Numbered from the stretch's first letter, positions 8,717 through 15,918 are shown. The stretch is DNA of 64,000 nt from Variovorax sp. EL159 (GCF_900100965.1 NZ_FMUJ01000002.1:803869-867868), one strand, 5' to 3'. A program made the numbers and translations. Notes: a model not told the origin generated them from the sequence alone.

Positions 8717-9555
8717 TGCAGTGGCTGAAAGACCTGATCGCGGCCCCGTCCTCGGTTTCGCTCCCTCCCCCTCTGGGGGAGGGCAGGGGCATCGGCGTTG
8801 GAACTGGAAGCCTCGTCGCATTGAAGGCTGCCGTGCCCCCACCCCAACCCTCCCCCAGAGGGGGAGGGAGCAATGCGACGAAGCGCGCCGAGCAGGGCGA
8901 GACGCTGGCCAAGCAACTCGCCCTCGTCATCGACCTCAACGTCTGCGTCGGCTGCCACGCCTGCGTCACGTCCTGCAAGCAATGGAACACCTCCGGCAGC
9001 GCAGGCCCCCTGGCCGACGAGCGGCCCTATGCAGCGAACCCGACCGGCACCTTCTTCAACCGCGTGCAGACCTACGAAGCCGGCGCCTTCCCGGTCACCG
9101 AGACCATCCACTTCCCCAAGAGCTGCCTGCACTGCGAAGACCCGCCGTGCGTGCCCGTGTGCCCCACGGGCGCGAGCTACAAGCGCAAGGAAGACGGCAT
9201 CGTGCTGGTCGACTACGACAAGTGCATCGGCTGCAAGTACTGTGCATGGGCCTGCCCCTACGGCGCGCGTGAGCTGGACGAAGAGCGCCAGGTCATGACC
9301 AAGTGCACGCTGTGCGTGGATCGCATCTACGACGAGCAGTTGCCCAAGGAAGACCGCAAGCCGGCCTGCGTCAAGGCCTGCCCGACCGGCGCGCGGATCT
9401 TCGGCGACGTGAAGGACCCGGACTCCGAGGTGTCGAAGGCGATCCGCGAGCGCGGTGGCTACCAACTGATGCCGGAGTGGGAAACCAACCCGGCCAACCA
9501 GTACCTGCCGCGCCACATCACGTCGGCCACACCGTCCACCGACGCGCGGGAGTAG
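8713..9555 (+). CDS. soeB: Sulfite dehydrogenase iron-sulfur subunit SoeB with an in-frame repeat insertion
   Basis: A 280-residue four-cluster ferredoxin-type subunit. The Cys motifs CVGCHACVTSC, CLHCEDPPCVPVCPTG, CIGCKYCAWACPYG and CTLC/CVKACPTGA bind [4Fe-4S] clusters that wire SoeA to the membrane. The normal family sequence begins near LALVIDLNVC (about residue 70). Before it lies an atypical Pro/Gly-rich stretch, including LPPPLGEG and PQPSPRGGGS, encoded by a palindromic repeat at 8760-8883 that leaves the frame open. The ATG overlaps the soeA stop codon, so translation coupling depends on reading through the insertion. Whether the extension is tolerated in the folded complex is unknown. 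Confidence 0.85.
   Translation: MMQWLKDLIAAPSSVSLPPPLGEGRGIGVGTGSLVALKAAVPPPQPSPRGGGSNATKRAEQGETLAKQLALVIDLNVCVGCHACVTSCKQWNTSGSAGPLADERPYAANPTGTFFNRVQTYEAGAFPVTETIHFPKSCLHCEDPPCVPVCPTGASYKRKEDGIVLVDYDKCIGCKYCAWACPYGARELDEERQVMTKCTLCVDRIYDEQLPKEDRKPACVKACPTGARIFGDVKDPDSEVSKAIRERGGYQLMPEWETNPANQYLPRHITSATPSTDARE
8760..8883. repeat. Palindromic repeat element inserted in soeB
   Basis: Two perfect 24-base inverted arms (8760-8783 and 8848-8871, starting GCTCCCTCCCCCTCT) flank a 64-base centre. A second inverted pair, CGTCGCATTG at 8814-8823 and CAATGCGACG at 8871-8880, is interlaced with it. The block looks like an intergenic repeat of the kind whose translation gives PLPPPLGEG and PSPRGGGS peptides in many proteobacteria, here caught inside a gene without a frame break. 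Confidence 0.75.
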
Positions 9556-9559
9556 CCGC

Positions 9560-10492
9560 ATGCATCCCGCGTTCTCGATCCTTTTCTTCACCACGCTCGC
9601 CGGTGCGGCGCAGGGGCTGGTGTTCACGCTCGCGCTGGCGGTGCTGCTCGGCCTCGGGCTCGCGCCGGGGTTCCTGACGATGGCATTGGGCGTGGCCGAG
9701 GTGCTGCTCGTGGCCGGCCTGGCCGCATCGTTCATGCACCTGGGCCGCAAGACGCGCGCATGGCGCGCGGTGCTGATGTGGCGTACCTCGTGGATGTCGC
9801 GCGAGGTGATCGTGTTGCCGGGCTTCATCGCGCTGGTGGCGCTGTGGTGGCTATCGCTGCAGTTCGGTACGGATGCTCTGTGGTCGTGGCTGCTGCCCGT
9901 GCTGGTGCTGTGCGGCGCCGTCGCGCTCTGGTACTGCACGGCAATGATCTACGCCTGCCTGCGCTTCATCGAGGAATGGGCGCATCCGCTGACCGTCGTC
10001 AACTTCACGCTGATCGGGTTGTCGTCGGGGCTGGTGCTGGCCTGCGCGATGGCGGCGCTGGCCGGAGAGCTGCGCTTCGTGCAGGTCTTCGGCCCGTGCG
10101 CGCTGGTCGCCACGCTGGCGGCGTGGGCAGCGCGCGGGCAGACGTTGCGGCGCAATGCGGGCATCCGCCACAAGTCGAACCTGCAATCGGCCACGGGCAT
10201 CCGCACCGAAAAGCTGGTGCAGAAATCGATGGGCATGTCGGCCGGGTCGTTCAACACGCGCGAGTTCTTTCATGGCGCGTCGATGGCCGTGCTCAAGAAC
10301 ATGAAGCTCGGCTTTCTGCTGCTGGCCTTCGCGCTGCCAGCGGTGTTGTTGGCGTGGGGGCTGGCAAGTGGCGCGGTGTGGCCATGGCTGCTCGCGGTGC
10401 TGGTGCAGGCACCGGGCCTGCTGGCCGAGCGCTGGTTCTTCTTCGCGCAGGCGAAGCACCCACAGAACCTGTACTACCAGGTGGTGTCGTAG
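9560..10492 (+). CDS. soeC: Sulfite dehydrogenase membrane anchor SoeC (DmsC/NrfD-like)
   Basis: A 310-residue polytopic membrane protein of the DmsC family, with about eight hydrophobic segments starting at FSILFFTTLAGAAQGLVF. It anchors the SoeAB dimer on the cytoplasmic face and hands electrons to quinone. It begins four bases after the soeB stop and has no separate promoter. The final segment, with AEARWFFFAQAKHP-like sequence (AERWFFFAQAKHPQN), is a DmsC hallmark. Order, spacing and size match soeABC of other sulfite oxidisers. Confidence 0.85.
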   Translation: MHPAFSILFFTTLAGAAQGLVFTLALAVLLGLGLAPGFLTMALGVAEVLLVAGLAASFMHLGRKTRAWRAVLMWRTSWMSREVIVLPGFIALVALWWLSLQFGTDALWSWLLPVLVLCGAVALWYCTAMIYACLRFIEEWAHPLTVVNFTLIGLSSGLVLACAMAALAGELRFVQVFGPCALVATLAAWAARGQTLRRNAGIRHKSNLQSATGIRTEKLVQKSMGMSAGSFNTREFFHGASMAVLKNMKLGFLLLAFALPAVLLAWGLASGAVWPWLLAVLVQAPGLLAERWFFFAQAKHPQNLYYQVVS

Positions 10493-10495
10493 CCC

Positions 10496-11425
10496 CTAGG
10501 CCTCGAAGTTCAGCGCGAGGCCGGGCGTGGGCCAGTCGTCGATGGCGATCAGCCTTCCGCTGCCGGACAGCGTGACGAAGGCCGTGCGCCGGTCGCGTCC
10601 GCCGAAGCAGATGTTGGTGGTGTAGCGGTCGGGCAGCGGCACATGCTCGACGGTGCTGCCATCGGGCGCGACGATGCTGATGCCGCCATGCAGCAGCGTG
10701 GCCACGCAGAGATTGCCCAGCGCATCGACCGCCATCGAATCGAAGCGCTGGTAGTGCCCGCCCGGCGAGGCGCACAGCATGCACCCGCCGTGGGGCGAAG
10801 GCCAGCCGTCCTTGCGCACGCGGCCCGGCGCGGTGATGTCGAAGGCCCAGACGCGCGCGCCCTCGGTCTCGGCGTAGTAGAGCGTGTTGCCATCGGGCGA
10901 GAGGGCGATGCCGTTGGGCGTCATCACGGGCCGCGCGATCACGTGGGCGGCGCTGCCGTCGGCGTGGCCGTAGAACAGGCCGCCACGGTCCATGTCGCGC
11001 TCGCGCACCTTGCCCAGGTCGGTGAAGTAGAAGCCGCCTTGCGCGTCGAACACGATGTCGTTGGGGCCGCAGAGCGAGCCGCCTTCGACTGCGTCGTACA
11101 GGCGCTCGGCGCGGCCGGTGTTCAGGTCGACGCGCTCGATGCGCCCGCCAGAGTAGTCGGCGGCTTGGCCTGTGGGCCGCAGGCAGCCATCGGCCTCGGT
11201 GTGCCAGCTGAACCCGCCGTTGTTGCAGACATAGACCGCGCCGTCGGGCCCGATGGCGGCGCCGTTCGGGCCGCCGCCCAGGTCGGCGACGACCTGCACC
11301 AGCCCATCGGCGCGCACGCGCGTGAGCGTGCCGCGTGCGATCTCGACCAGCAGCACCGAGCCATCGTCCATGGCAATCGGCCCTTCGGGAAACTGCAGGC
11401 CGGTGGCGAGTTCGCGGATGCGCAT
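10496..11425 (-). CDS. SMP-30/gluconolactonase-family beta-propeller protein
   Basis: A 309-residue six-bladed propeller of the SMP-30/LRE family. Metal-binding positions are visible as Glu in FPEGP (about residue 15), Asn in CGPND, Asn in TPNGIA and Asp in RFDSMAVD. Such enzymes open lactones using a divalent metal. The gene converges on soeC with three bases between the stops, so it is not part of the soe operon. The substrate is not evident; a link to sugar-sulfonate lactones is tempting but not supported by any pathway gene here. Confidence 0.75.
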   Translation of the reverse strand: MRIRELATGLQFPEGPIAMDDGSVLLVEIARGTLTRVRADGLVQVVADLGGGPNGAAIGPDGAVYVCNNGGFSWHTEADGCLRPTGQAADYSGGRIERVDLNTGRAERLYDAVEGGSLCGPNDIVFDAQGGFYFTDLGKVRERDMDRGGLFYGHADGSAAHVIARPVMTPNGIALSPDGNTLYYAETEGARVWAFDITAPGRVRKDGWPSPHGGCMLCASPGGHYQRFDSMAVDALGNLCVATLLHGGISIVAPDGSTVEHVPLPDRYTTNICFGGRDRRTAFVTLSGSGRLIAIDDWPTPGLALNFEA

Positions 11426-11496
11426 GGGAAGACCTCGGTGGTGCGTCGTCGGGACGCCAGTTTGCTACGTCTTGCCGGAAACTCCGAACGAAAACG

Positions 11497-12354
11497 CTAA
11501 GCCGAAGCGCTCCGGGCAGCGGGCTCCCGGATGGCCGCCCGCGCAAGCCGCCACGCCAGGAACAGGAAAGCCAGCGGCAGCACGATGGTCTGCAGTACGA
11601 ACAGCGCGATCAGCTTCACGATGCGCTCGGCCCAGTCGGAGGCCGATTTCAGGATCTGGTCGTAGGTCGCCTTCAGGTTGGGGAGCTTGGGCAGCCAGCG
11701 TTCGATGCGGTCCTTCCAGCCTTCCTGGGCCGTGGGTGCTTCCTGCGTGGCGTCGACCACGGCGGTCGGCGATTTCTCGATGCCCGACAAGGCCGCCTGG
11801 TATTCGTTCGCCATGAACACGCGGTAGATGCCTTCGTTGGCCACTGCGCTGAGCGGCACCGCGAAGCGCACCAGCAGCAGCCCAATGAGTGCCGACTGCA
11901 GCCAGCGCGGCGAGCGGCCGCGCCGCCAGCGCACCACGATCCAGGCGAGCGCGACGGCACTGACCAGCACCGACATCCACTGGTGCGCGCCGATGTTCAG
12001 CAGCACCAGCTGGATGCCGAACGACACGCTGGCCGCCAGCATGATGGCCGCGAACTGCTCGATCAGCTCGTTCAGCGGCTTGAGCGCCTGCCCCGGTGCA
12101 AAGCTCACGCCCACGCCGCCCGGCGTGGCATCGACCTGCGTGCCTTGCGCCACCGAGACCACGGCGCCGAGCGCACGGGCCGCGGCGAAGGTGGTCAGCG
12201 CGCGCTTCAGGCCGTCGTTGACCTGCGTGCGCGCGGGTGCGTCGACCGGTGCGATCCAGCAGCCGATCAGCACAAGGGCCGCGATGAGCAACAGGTAGGC
12301 GCGCTGCAGCGCCGGGTTCTTCTGGAGAGGCATGGGTTCTTGCATGAACGCCAT
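11497..12354 (-). CDS. Membrane protein of unknown function
   Basis: A 285-residue protein with about four hydrophobic segments: YLLLIAALVLIGCW near the start, two in the middle (FAAIMLAASVSFGIQLVL and MSVLVSAVALAWIVV) and IALFVLQTIVLPLAFLFLAW near the end, plus a soluble loop rich in Pro/Trp (WKDRIERWLPKLPN). The ATG at 12354 is preferred because GAGG lies seven bases before it; an upstream in-frame start at 12408 lacks one. It follows the lipoprotein gene on the same strand and may be co-transcribed. No recognisable catalytic motif. Confidence 0.6.
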   Translation of the reverse strand: MAFMQEPMPLQKNPALQRAYLLLIAALVLIGCWIAPVDAPARTQVNDGLKRALTTFAAARALGAVVSVAQGTQVDATPGGVGVSFAPGQALKPLNELIEQFAAIMLAASVSFGIQLVLLNIGAHQWMSVLVSAVALAWIVVRWRRGRSPRWLQSALIGLLLVRFAVPLSAVANEGIYRVFMANEYQAALSGIEKSPTAVVDATQEAPTAQEGWKDRIERWLPKLPNLKATYDQILKSASDWAERIVKLIALFVLQTIVLPLAFLFLAWRLARAAIREPAARSASA

Positions 12355-12418
12355 TCTGTGGCCTCGTTGCAGCCGTTCGGGATTTGCCCGCAACGGGGCG
12401 GGGGACACACGCGGCCGG

Positions 12419-12718
12419 CTACTTCAGCAAGGCGCGCAGCAGGCCCGATCGTTTCAGGCGCAGGATCAGGTTGCAGCGGCTGAGCCGGCAGCGCATCTGA
12501 AGGAGGAACGGCTTGGCGTGCGAGTCGCTGTCGAGGCCGCGTCTGGCGGCCGCATCCTGTTCCTGCACCACGGGAATGATCTGCGACACCGCGTCGTTGC
12601 CGCGCGGCTCGGCGGCTGCGGACGGCGCTTTGCCGTCGCCGCAGGCCGAGAGCGCCATGACGACCAGAATCGCTGCAAGAAGCGAGCGACGCTTCGAGAT
12701 TCTGAAGACGGGGACCAC
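12419..12718 (-). CDS. Small predicted lipoprotein
   Basis: A 99-residue protein from a GTG start with GGAG seven bases upstream. The amino terminus is a classic lipoprotein signal: Lys-Arg-Arg, a hydrophobic core (SLLAAILVVMA) and the lipobox LSAC followed by Gly-Asp. The mature part is short, charged and has a Cys pair (RCRLSRC) near the carboxy end. No known family is recognised. It is divergent from the response-regulator gene and precedes the membrane protein by 64 bases. The GTG start and small size make it easy to miss; confidence rests on the lipobox and ribosome site. Confidence 0.6.
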   Translation of the reverse strand: MVPVFRISKRRSLLAAILVVMALSACGDGKAPSAAAEPRGNDAVSQIIPVVQEQDAAARRGLDSDSHAKPFLLQMRCRLSRCNLILRLKRSGLLRALLK

Positions 12719-12803
12719 GCAAAAACTCCGTTGAATCCGGGCGGCCGACCGATGCCCCCGTGGCTGCCCGGTAGGTCGGGGGGAACCGCATTGTTCGGCA
12801 TCG

Positions 12804-12826
12804 AACCTTTGGGAATGCTTAAGGTT
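12804..12826. promoter_or_regulatory. Candidate response-regulator box upstream of the two-component operon
   Basis: The segment holds CTTTG-GGAATG-CTTAA, close to the CTTAA-N6-CTTAA direct repeat bound by PmrA/QseB-type regulators, and it is also bounded by inverted AACCTT/AAGGTT arms. It ends 22 bases before the regulator ATG, so it could serve autoregulation and the divergent lipoprotein. One half-site deviates at two positions. Confidence 0.4.
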
Positions 12827-12848
12827 TGTGCATGGACAATCCGGCCCC

Positions 12849-13505
12849 ATGCACCTCCTGCTCATCGAAGACGACCTGGACCTGGGTCGGGCCCTCTCGC
12901 AAGCGCTCAAGGCCGAGGGCTTCAGCATCGAATGGCTGCGCCGCATCGCGGACGCCCCACGGTCCTTCGAGGGCGACGCCTGCGGCTGCGTGCTGCTCGA
13001 CGTGAGCCTGCCCGACGGGTCGGGCCTGCAACTGCTGTCGCGCTGGCGGCGACAGGGCGTGACGGTGCCGATCGTCGTCATCACCGCGCGCTCGGCGCTC
13101 GAAGACCGGCTGGCGGGGCTGGATGGCGGCGCGGACGACTATGTCGTCAAGCCCTTTGCCACGCCCGAACTGGTGGCGCGCATCCATGCCGTGCGCCGGC
13201 GCTACGCGCACCAGGCCAGCGACGTGTGGACCTTCGGCGAGCTGGAGATCGAACCGCGCAGCCATGTGGCGCGGTTGGCGGGCGTGGCGCTGGACCTGTC
13301 GCCGCGCGAGTTCCAGCTGGTGCTGGAGCTGGCACGCGAGCCGGGGGCGGTGATTCCGAAGGGCACGCTGTCGCAGCGGTTGGACCCACTGGGCGAGCCG
13401 GTCGACTTCGGCGCGATCGAAGTGCACGTGTCGAACCTGCGCCGCAAGATCGGCGCCGAGCGCATCAAGACCGTGCGCGGCGTTGGCTACATGCTCGCAA
13501 CATGA
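12849..13505 (+). CDS. OmpR/QseB-type response regulator
   Basis: A 218-residue two-domain regulator. The receiver domain (residues 1-115) has the acidic pair EDD, the phospho-acceptor Asp in LLDVSLPDG and the Lys in VVKPFA. The carboxy-terminal winged helix (about 130-215) ends with VHVSNLRRKIG and TVRGVGYML, typical of OmpR/PhoB proteins. The ATG at 12849 is chosen because it opens directly into the receiver strand. It overlaps the kinase gene by four bases (ATGA). The size and kinase partner resemble QseB or TctD; the signal is unknown. Confidence 0.9.
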   Translation: MHLLLIEDDLDLGRALSQALKAEGFSIEWLRRIADAPRSFEGDACGCVLLDVSLPDGSGLQLLSRWRRQGVTVPIVVITARSALEDRLAGLDGGADDYVVKPFATPELVARIHAVRRRYAHQASDVWTFGELEIEPRSHVARLAGVALDLSPREFQLVLELAREPGAVIPKGTLSQRLDPLGEPVDFGAIEVHVSNLRRKIGAERIKTVRGVGYMLAT

Positions 13506-14908
13506 AGTGGCTGTTTCAGCGCAGCCTGGTGCGGCGCGTGGCGCTGTCGCTGCTGCTTGCCTTCACGCTCGCATGGGCCGCGCTCGTGGCCTACATGTAC
13601 CTGGATTTTCGCAGGACCATGGACACGGACTCGGGCGTGGTGCGCGCGGGCCGCGAACTCAACAGCGCGCTGACCAAGGTCAAGCGCGACGAGGTCGCCG
13701 TGGCGGTCATGGACACCATGTCGAACATGATCAACGAGCTGCGCCGGGGGGAGGGCAACCTGCCGGGGCGCGTGGTCTTCCTGCTGAAGGACACCGAGGG
13801 AAAGCTGATCTACGTGTCGCCCGAGATCGCCGGGCTGGCCGTGCGGGGCGATCCCGAGAAGATGGTCGACGTGAAGCTCGGCAACCAGCGGTACTGGCTG
13901 TACGAGGGCCGCAATGCGCGCTGGCAGGTGTGGGTGGGCGAGCCGCACTCGGGCATTCCGTGGCTGCTCGGGTTCATCGGCAGCTCGCTCGTCGTGCCCT
14001 TCCTGATTGCGTTTCCGTTCGTGCTGGGGCCAGTGTGGATCGCCGCGGCGCAAGGCATCAAGCCATTGAGGGCGCTCGGCGAGCGCATTCAGTCGCGCAG
14101 TGCGGAAGACCTCTCGCCACTGGGTTTCAATCCGAAGTACGCCGAGCTGAAGCCGCTCGTGAAGGCGCTCGAAGACTTGCTGGCGCAGCTGAGGGGCAAG
14201 GTCGATCGCGAGAGATCGTTCGTGAACGATGCAGCGCACGAACTGCGAACGCCGCTGGCGGTGATCGGCGCGCAGGCCCATGTGCTGTCGCGCTCCACCG
14301 ATCCGGCGGAGCGGCAGGAAGCGGCGCAGCACCTGGAGCACGCCATTGCGCGCGGCTCGCACCTCATCCAGCAATTGCTCGAACTGGCGACCATGGACGG
14401 GTCGGCGCGCCCCGAAGTGCAACGCGTCGATGTCGCGGAACTCACGCGGCGGCACCTGGCGCAGGCCGCGAAGGATGCGGCCAGCCGGCAGCTGGAGCTG
14501 ATCCTCGAATCGCCCGACAGCGTTGGGTTCAGCCTGCCGGTGCCGCTGTACGAATCGGTGTTGCGCAACCTGCTCGACAACGCGGTGAAGTACGTCGACG
14601 AAGGCGGGCATGTGGTCGTCACGCTGGGGCTGGCGGGCGGCGTGCTCACGCTGTCGGTGGTCGACAGCGGACCGGGCATTCCGCAGGAAGAGCATGCGCT
14701 GGTGTTCGACCGCTTTCACCGCGTGTCGGGCACGTCCGCGCAGGGCACGGGCCTCGGTCTTTCGATTGCGCGGCAGGCCTGCCAGCGCATGGGCGGCACG
14801 ATCGAGCTGACGCAGAACCCGACCGGGCGCGGGTGCGCCTTCACGGTCAGCATACGGAGCCAGCTCACGCTCGATTCGTTGCGCCGGGGCAGTGCCGAAA
14901 AAATTTGA
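13502..14908 (+). CDS. Membrane sensor histidine kinase (QseC/TctE-like)
   Basis: A 468-residue inner-membrane kinase. A first membrane helix at about residues 12-32 and a second near 155-185 flank a periplasmic sensor of the 2CSK_N kind. Then come a HAMP-like linker, the phospho-His in NDAAHELRTPLAV (near residue 245), the N box NLLDNAVKY, the G1 box DSGPGI and the G2 box GTGLGLSIA. The pairing and translational overlap with the regulator identify its cognate partner. Ligand not deducible. Confidence 0.9.
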   Translation: MKWLFQRSLVRRVALSLLLAFTLAWAALVAYMYLDFRRTMDTDSGVVRAGRELNSALTKVKRDEVAVAVMDTMSNMINELRRGEGNLPGRVVFLLKDTEGKLIYVSPEIAGLAVRGDPEKMVDVKLGNQRYWLYEGRNARWQVWVGEPHSGIPWLLGFIGSSLVVPFLIAFPFVLGPVWIAAAQGIKPLRALGERIQSRSAEDLSPLGFNPKYAELKPLVKALEDLLAQLRGKVDRERSFVNDAAHELRTPLAVIGAQAHVLSRSTDPAERQEAAQHLEHAIARGSHLIQQLLELATMDGSARPEVQRVDVAELTRRHLAQAAKDAASRQLELILESPDSVGFSLPVPLYESVLRNLLDNAVKYVDEGGHVVVTLGLAGGVLTLSVVDSGPGIPQEEHALVFDRFHRVSGTSAQGTGLGLSIARQACQRMGGTIELTQNPTGRGCAFTVSIRSQLTLDSLRRGSAEKI

Positions 14909-14917
14909 AGCGCCCTG

Positions 14918-14946
14918 TTGACGGCGGCGTAAAGACTATTTACAGT
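14918..14946 (+). promoter_or_regulatory. Candidate sigma-70 promoter
   Basis: TTGACG and TACAGT are separated by 17 bases just after the kinase stop codon. The -35 box matches five of six consensus bases and the -10 box four of six. It would drive the short unit that ends at the terminator at 15233. Confidence 0.5.
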
Positions 14947-15003
14947 CCGACCTCATCGCGGTTTCGGCCGCAGAACATTTCGACCCAGACAACAGGAACC
15001 ATC

Positions 15004-15204
15004 GTGGCAGCAACAGGCATTCGCATCGACAGCATTCGGCCCGCATCGGGCCGGGCGCTCGTGCGCGTCGTGCTGCGCAATGGCCTGGGCATGCTGGCGT
15101 CGCAGCAGCTCGATCAGTGCCCGAACCCGATGCAAGCCCTGCAGGCCAAGCCGTGGGATTGCGTCGATCAGGATCAGGTGTCACCGGGTGGAGGAAGCGC
15201 ATAG
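15004..15204 (+). CDS. Small protein of unknown function
   Basis: A 66-codon frame from GTG with AGGA seven bases before it. It would encode a basic amino half (IRIDSIRPASGRALVRVVLRNG) and a Cys/Pro/Gln-rich tail. The case for it is context: it sits between a good sigma-70-like promoter and a strong rho-independent terminator, with nothing else in the unit. The transcript could instead be a small RNA of about 300 bases. No family recognised. Confidence 0.45.
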   Translation: MAATGIRIDSIRPASGRALVRVVLRNGLGMLASQQLDQCPNPMQALQAKPWDCVDQDQVSPGGGSA

Positions 15205-15232
15205 GCGCACACCTCCCAAGCGCTCTCAAGCA

Positions 15233-15270
15233 GAGGCCCGGACACCGAAAGGTTCCGGGCCTCTTTGTTT
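15233..15270 (+). terminator. Rho-independent terminator
   Basis: The arms GAGGCCCGGA and TCCGGGCCTC form a ten-base perfect stem around a short loop and are followed by TTTGTTTTT. It closes the small unit upstream and separates it from the tRNA array. Confidence 0.85.
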
Positions 15271-15370
15271 TTCGACCTTCGTTCAACACAACACGCAGTG
15301 ATCGCGCTGCATGACGCCGAGGCCCCACCCGGCAGACGTTCTTTAAAAAAATCGCGCCTCGCATCCATCA

Positions 15371-15447
15371 GCCCCGGTGACGGAACCGGCATACGTGTCC
15401 GCCTTAGAAGCGGAATTCTGGGAGTTCGAATCTCCCCTGGGGCACCA
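15371..15447 (+). tRNA. tRNA-Leu-like, anticodon TAG, no long variable arm
   Basis: A 77-base cloverleaf with CCA encoded. The acceptor stem pairs GCCCCGG with CTGGGGC (one G-T), the anticodon stem is TCCGC/GCGGA around CTTAGAA, and the T arm is GGGAG-TTCGAAT-CTCCC. The discriminator is A and the D region resembles Leu tRNAs, but the variable region is only about five bases, whereas bacterial tRNA-Leu is normally class II. It is either an unusual tRNA reading CUA or a decayed Leu gene. Confidence 0.75.
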
Positions 15448-15459
15448 ATCAAATTTTCT

Positions 15460-15537
15460 CTGGGTGTAGTGTCAATCTGGTAGACGGCCTGCCTTGGAAG
15501 CAGGAGGCTGCAGGTTCAAATCCTGCCACTCAGACCA
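15460..15537 (+). tRNA. tRNA-Pro-like, anticodon TGG
   Basis: A 78-base cloverleaf with CCA encoded. CCTGC/GCAGG closes the loop CTTGGAA (anticodon TGG, codon CCA), and GCAGG-TTCAAAT-CCTGC is the T arm. Pro identity bases are kept: C1-G72, discriminator A, and G35/G36. The body differs strongly from the usual proteobacterial tRNA-Pro. Confidence 0.8.
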
Positions 15538-15551
15538 TTCTTTTCATTCAC

Positions 15552-15627
15552 GCGTGTGTAGCTCAATTGGCAGAGCACTGGACTCCAAACCCAGCGGTTG
15601 AAGGTTCGACTCCTTCCGTGCGCGCCA
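15552..15627 (+). tRNA. tRNA-Trp-like, anticodon CCA
   Basis: A 76-base cloverleaf with CCA encoded, discriminator G and the loop CTCCAAA. The acceptor stem GCGTGTG/CGTGCGC contains several G-T pairs and the last anticodon-stem pair is an A-C mismatch, so it differs from a standard housekeeping tRNA-Trp. It is probably an additional copy. Confidence 0.82.
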
Positions 15628-15651
15628 TCTTCTTTTTCTTTCTTTTTTTGA

Positions 15652-15727
15652 TGGCCCTTCGCCTAGTGGTCCAAGGCACCGGGTTTTGATCCCGGTATCC
15701 AAGGTTCGAATCCTTGAGGGCCTGCCA
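15652..15727 (+). tRNA. tRNA-Gln-like, anticodon TTG
   Basis: A 76-base cloverleaf with CCA encoded. CCGGG/CCCGG closes the loop TTTTGAT. The discriminator is G and the first acceptor pair is an open T-T, consistent with the weak first pair that glutaminyl-tRNA synthetase favours. Confidence 0.83.
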
Positions 15728-15750
15728 TCTTTTCTTTGTTCTGTCTTTTC

Positions 15751-15826
15751 GTTCCGCTAACTCAGTGGCCAGAGTGCCTCCCTGTCCAGGAGGAAGCCAG
15801 GGGTTCGACTCCCCTGCGGAACGCCA
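15751..15826 (+). tRNA. tRNA-Asp-like, anticodon GTC
   Basis: A 76-base cloverleaf with CCA encoded and a perfect GTTCCGC/GCGGAAC acceptor stem. CCTCC/GGAGG encloses CTGTCCA, giving anticodon GTC, and the discriminator is G as required for Asp. Confidence 0.83.
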
Positions 15827-15833
15827 TCTCTTC

Positions 15834-15907
15834 GGCGCGGTAGCAAAGCGGCAGTGCAGCGGATTGCAAATCCGTCCAGACCGGTTCGACTCCGGTCCGC
15901 GCCTCCA
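15834..15907 (+). tRNA. tRNA-Cys, anticodon GCA
   Basis: A 74-base cloverleaf with CCA encoded. GCGGA/TCCGT encloses TTGCAAA, the acceptor is GGCGCGG/CCGCGCC, and the discriminator is T, the Cys identity base. Of the six genes this one is closest to the usual bacterial sequence. Confidence 0.88.
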
Positions 15908-15918
15908 CGCACGCGGCG

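Noticed and set aside
5735..8842. 1035-codon open frame antisense to soeA
   Set aside because: Arg/His/Val-rich shadow frame typical of high GC; the plus strand encodes a clear molybdoenzyme.
8713..9555. soeB as a pseudogene
   Set aside because: The insertion is in frame and all Cys motifs are intact.
10496..11425. SMP-30 protein as a sulfogluconolactonase
   Set aside because: No sulfoquinovose dehydrogenase, dehydratase or aldolase gene nearby.
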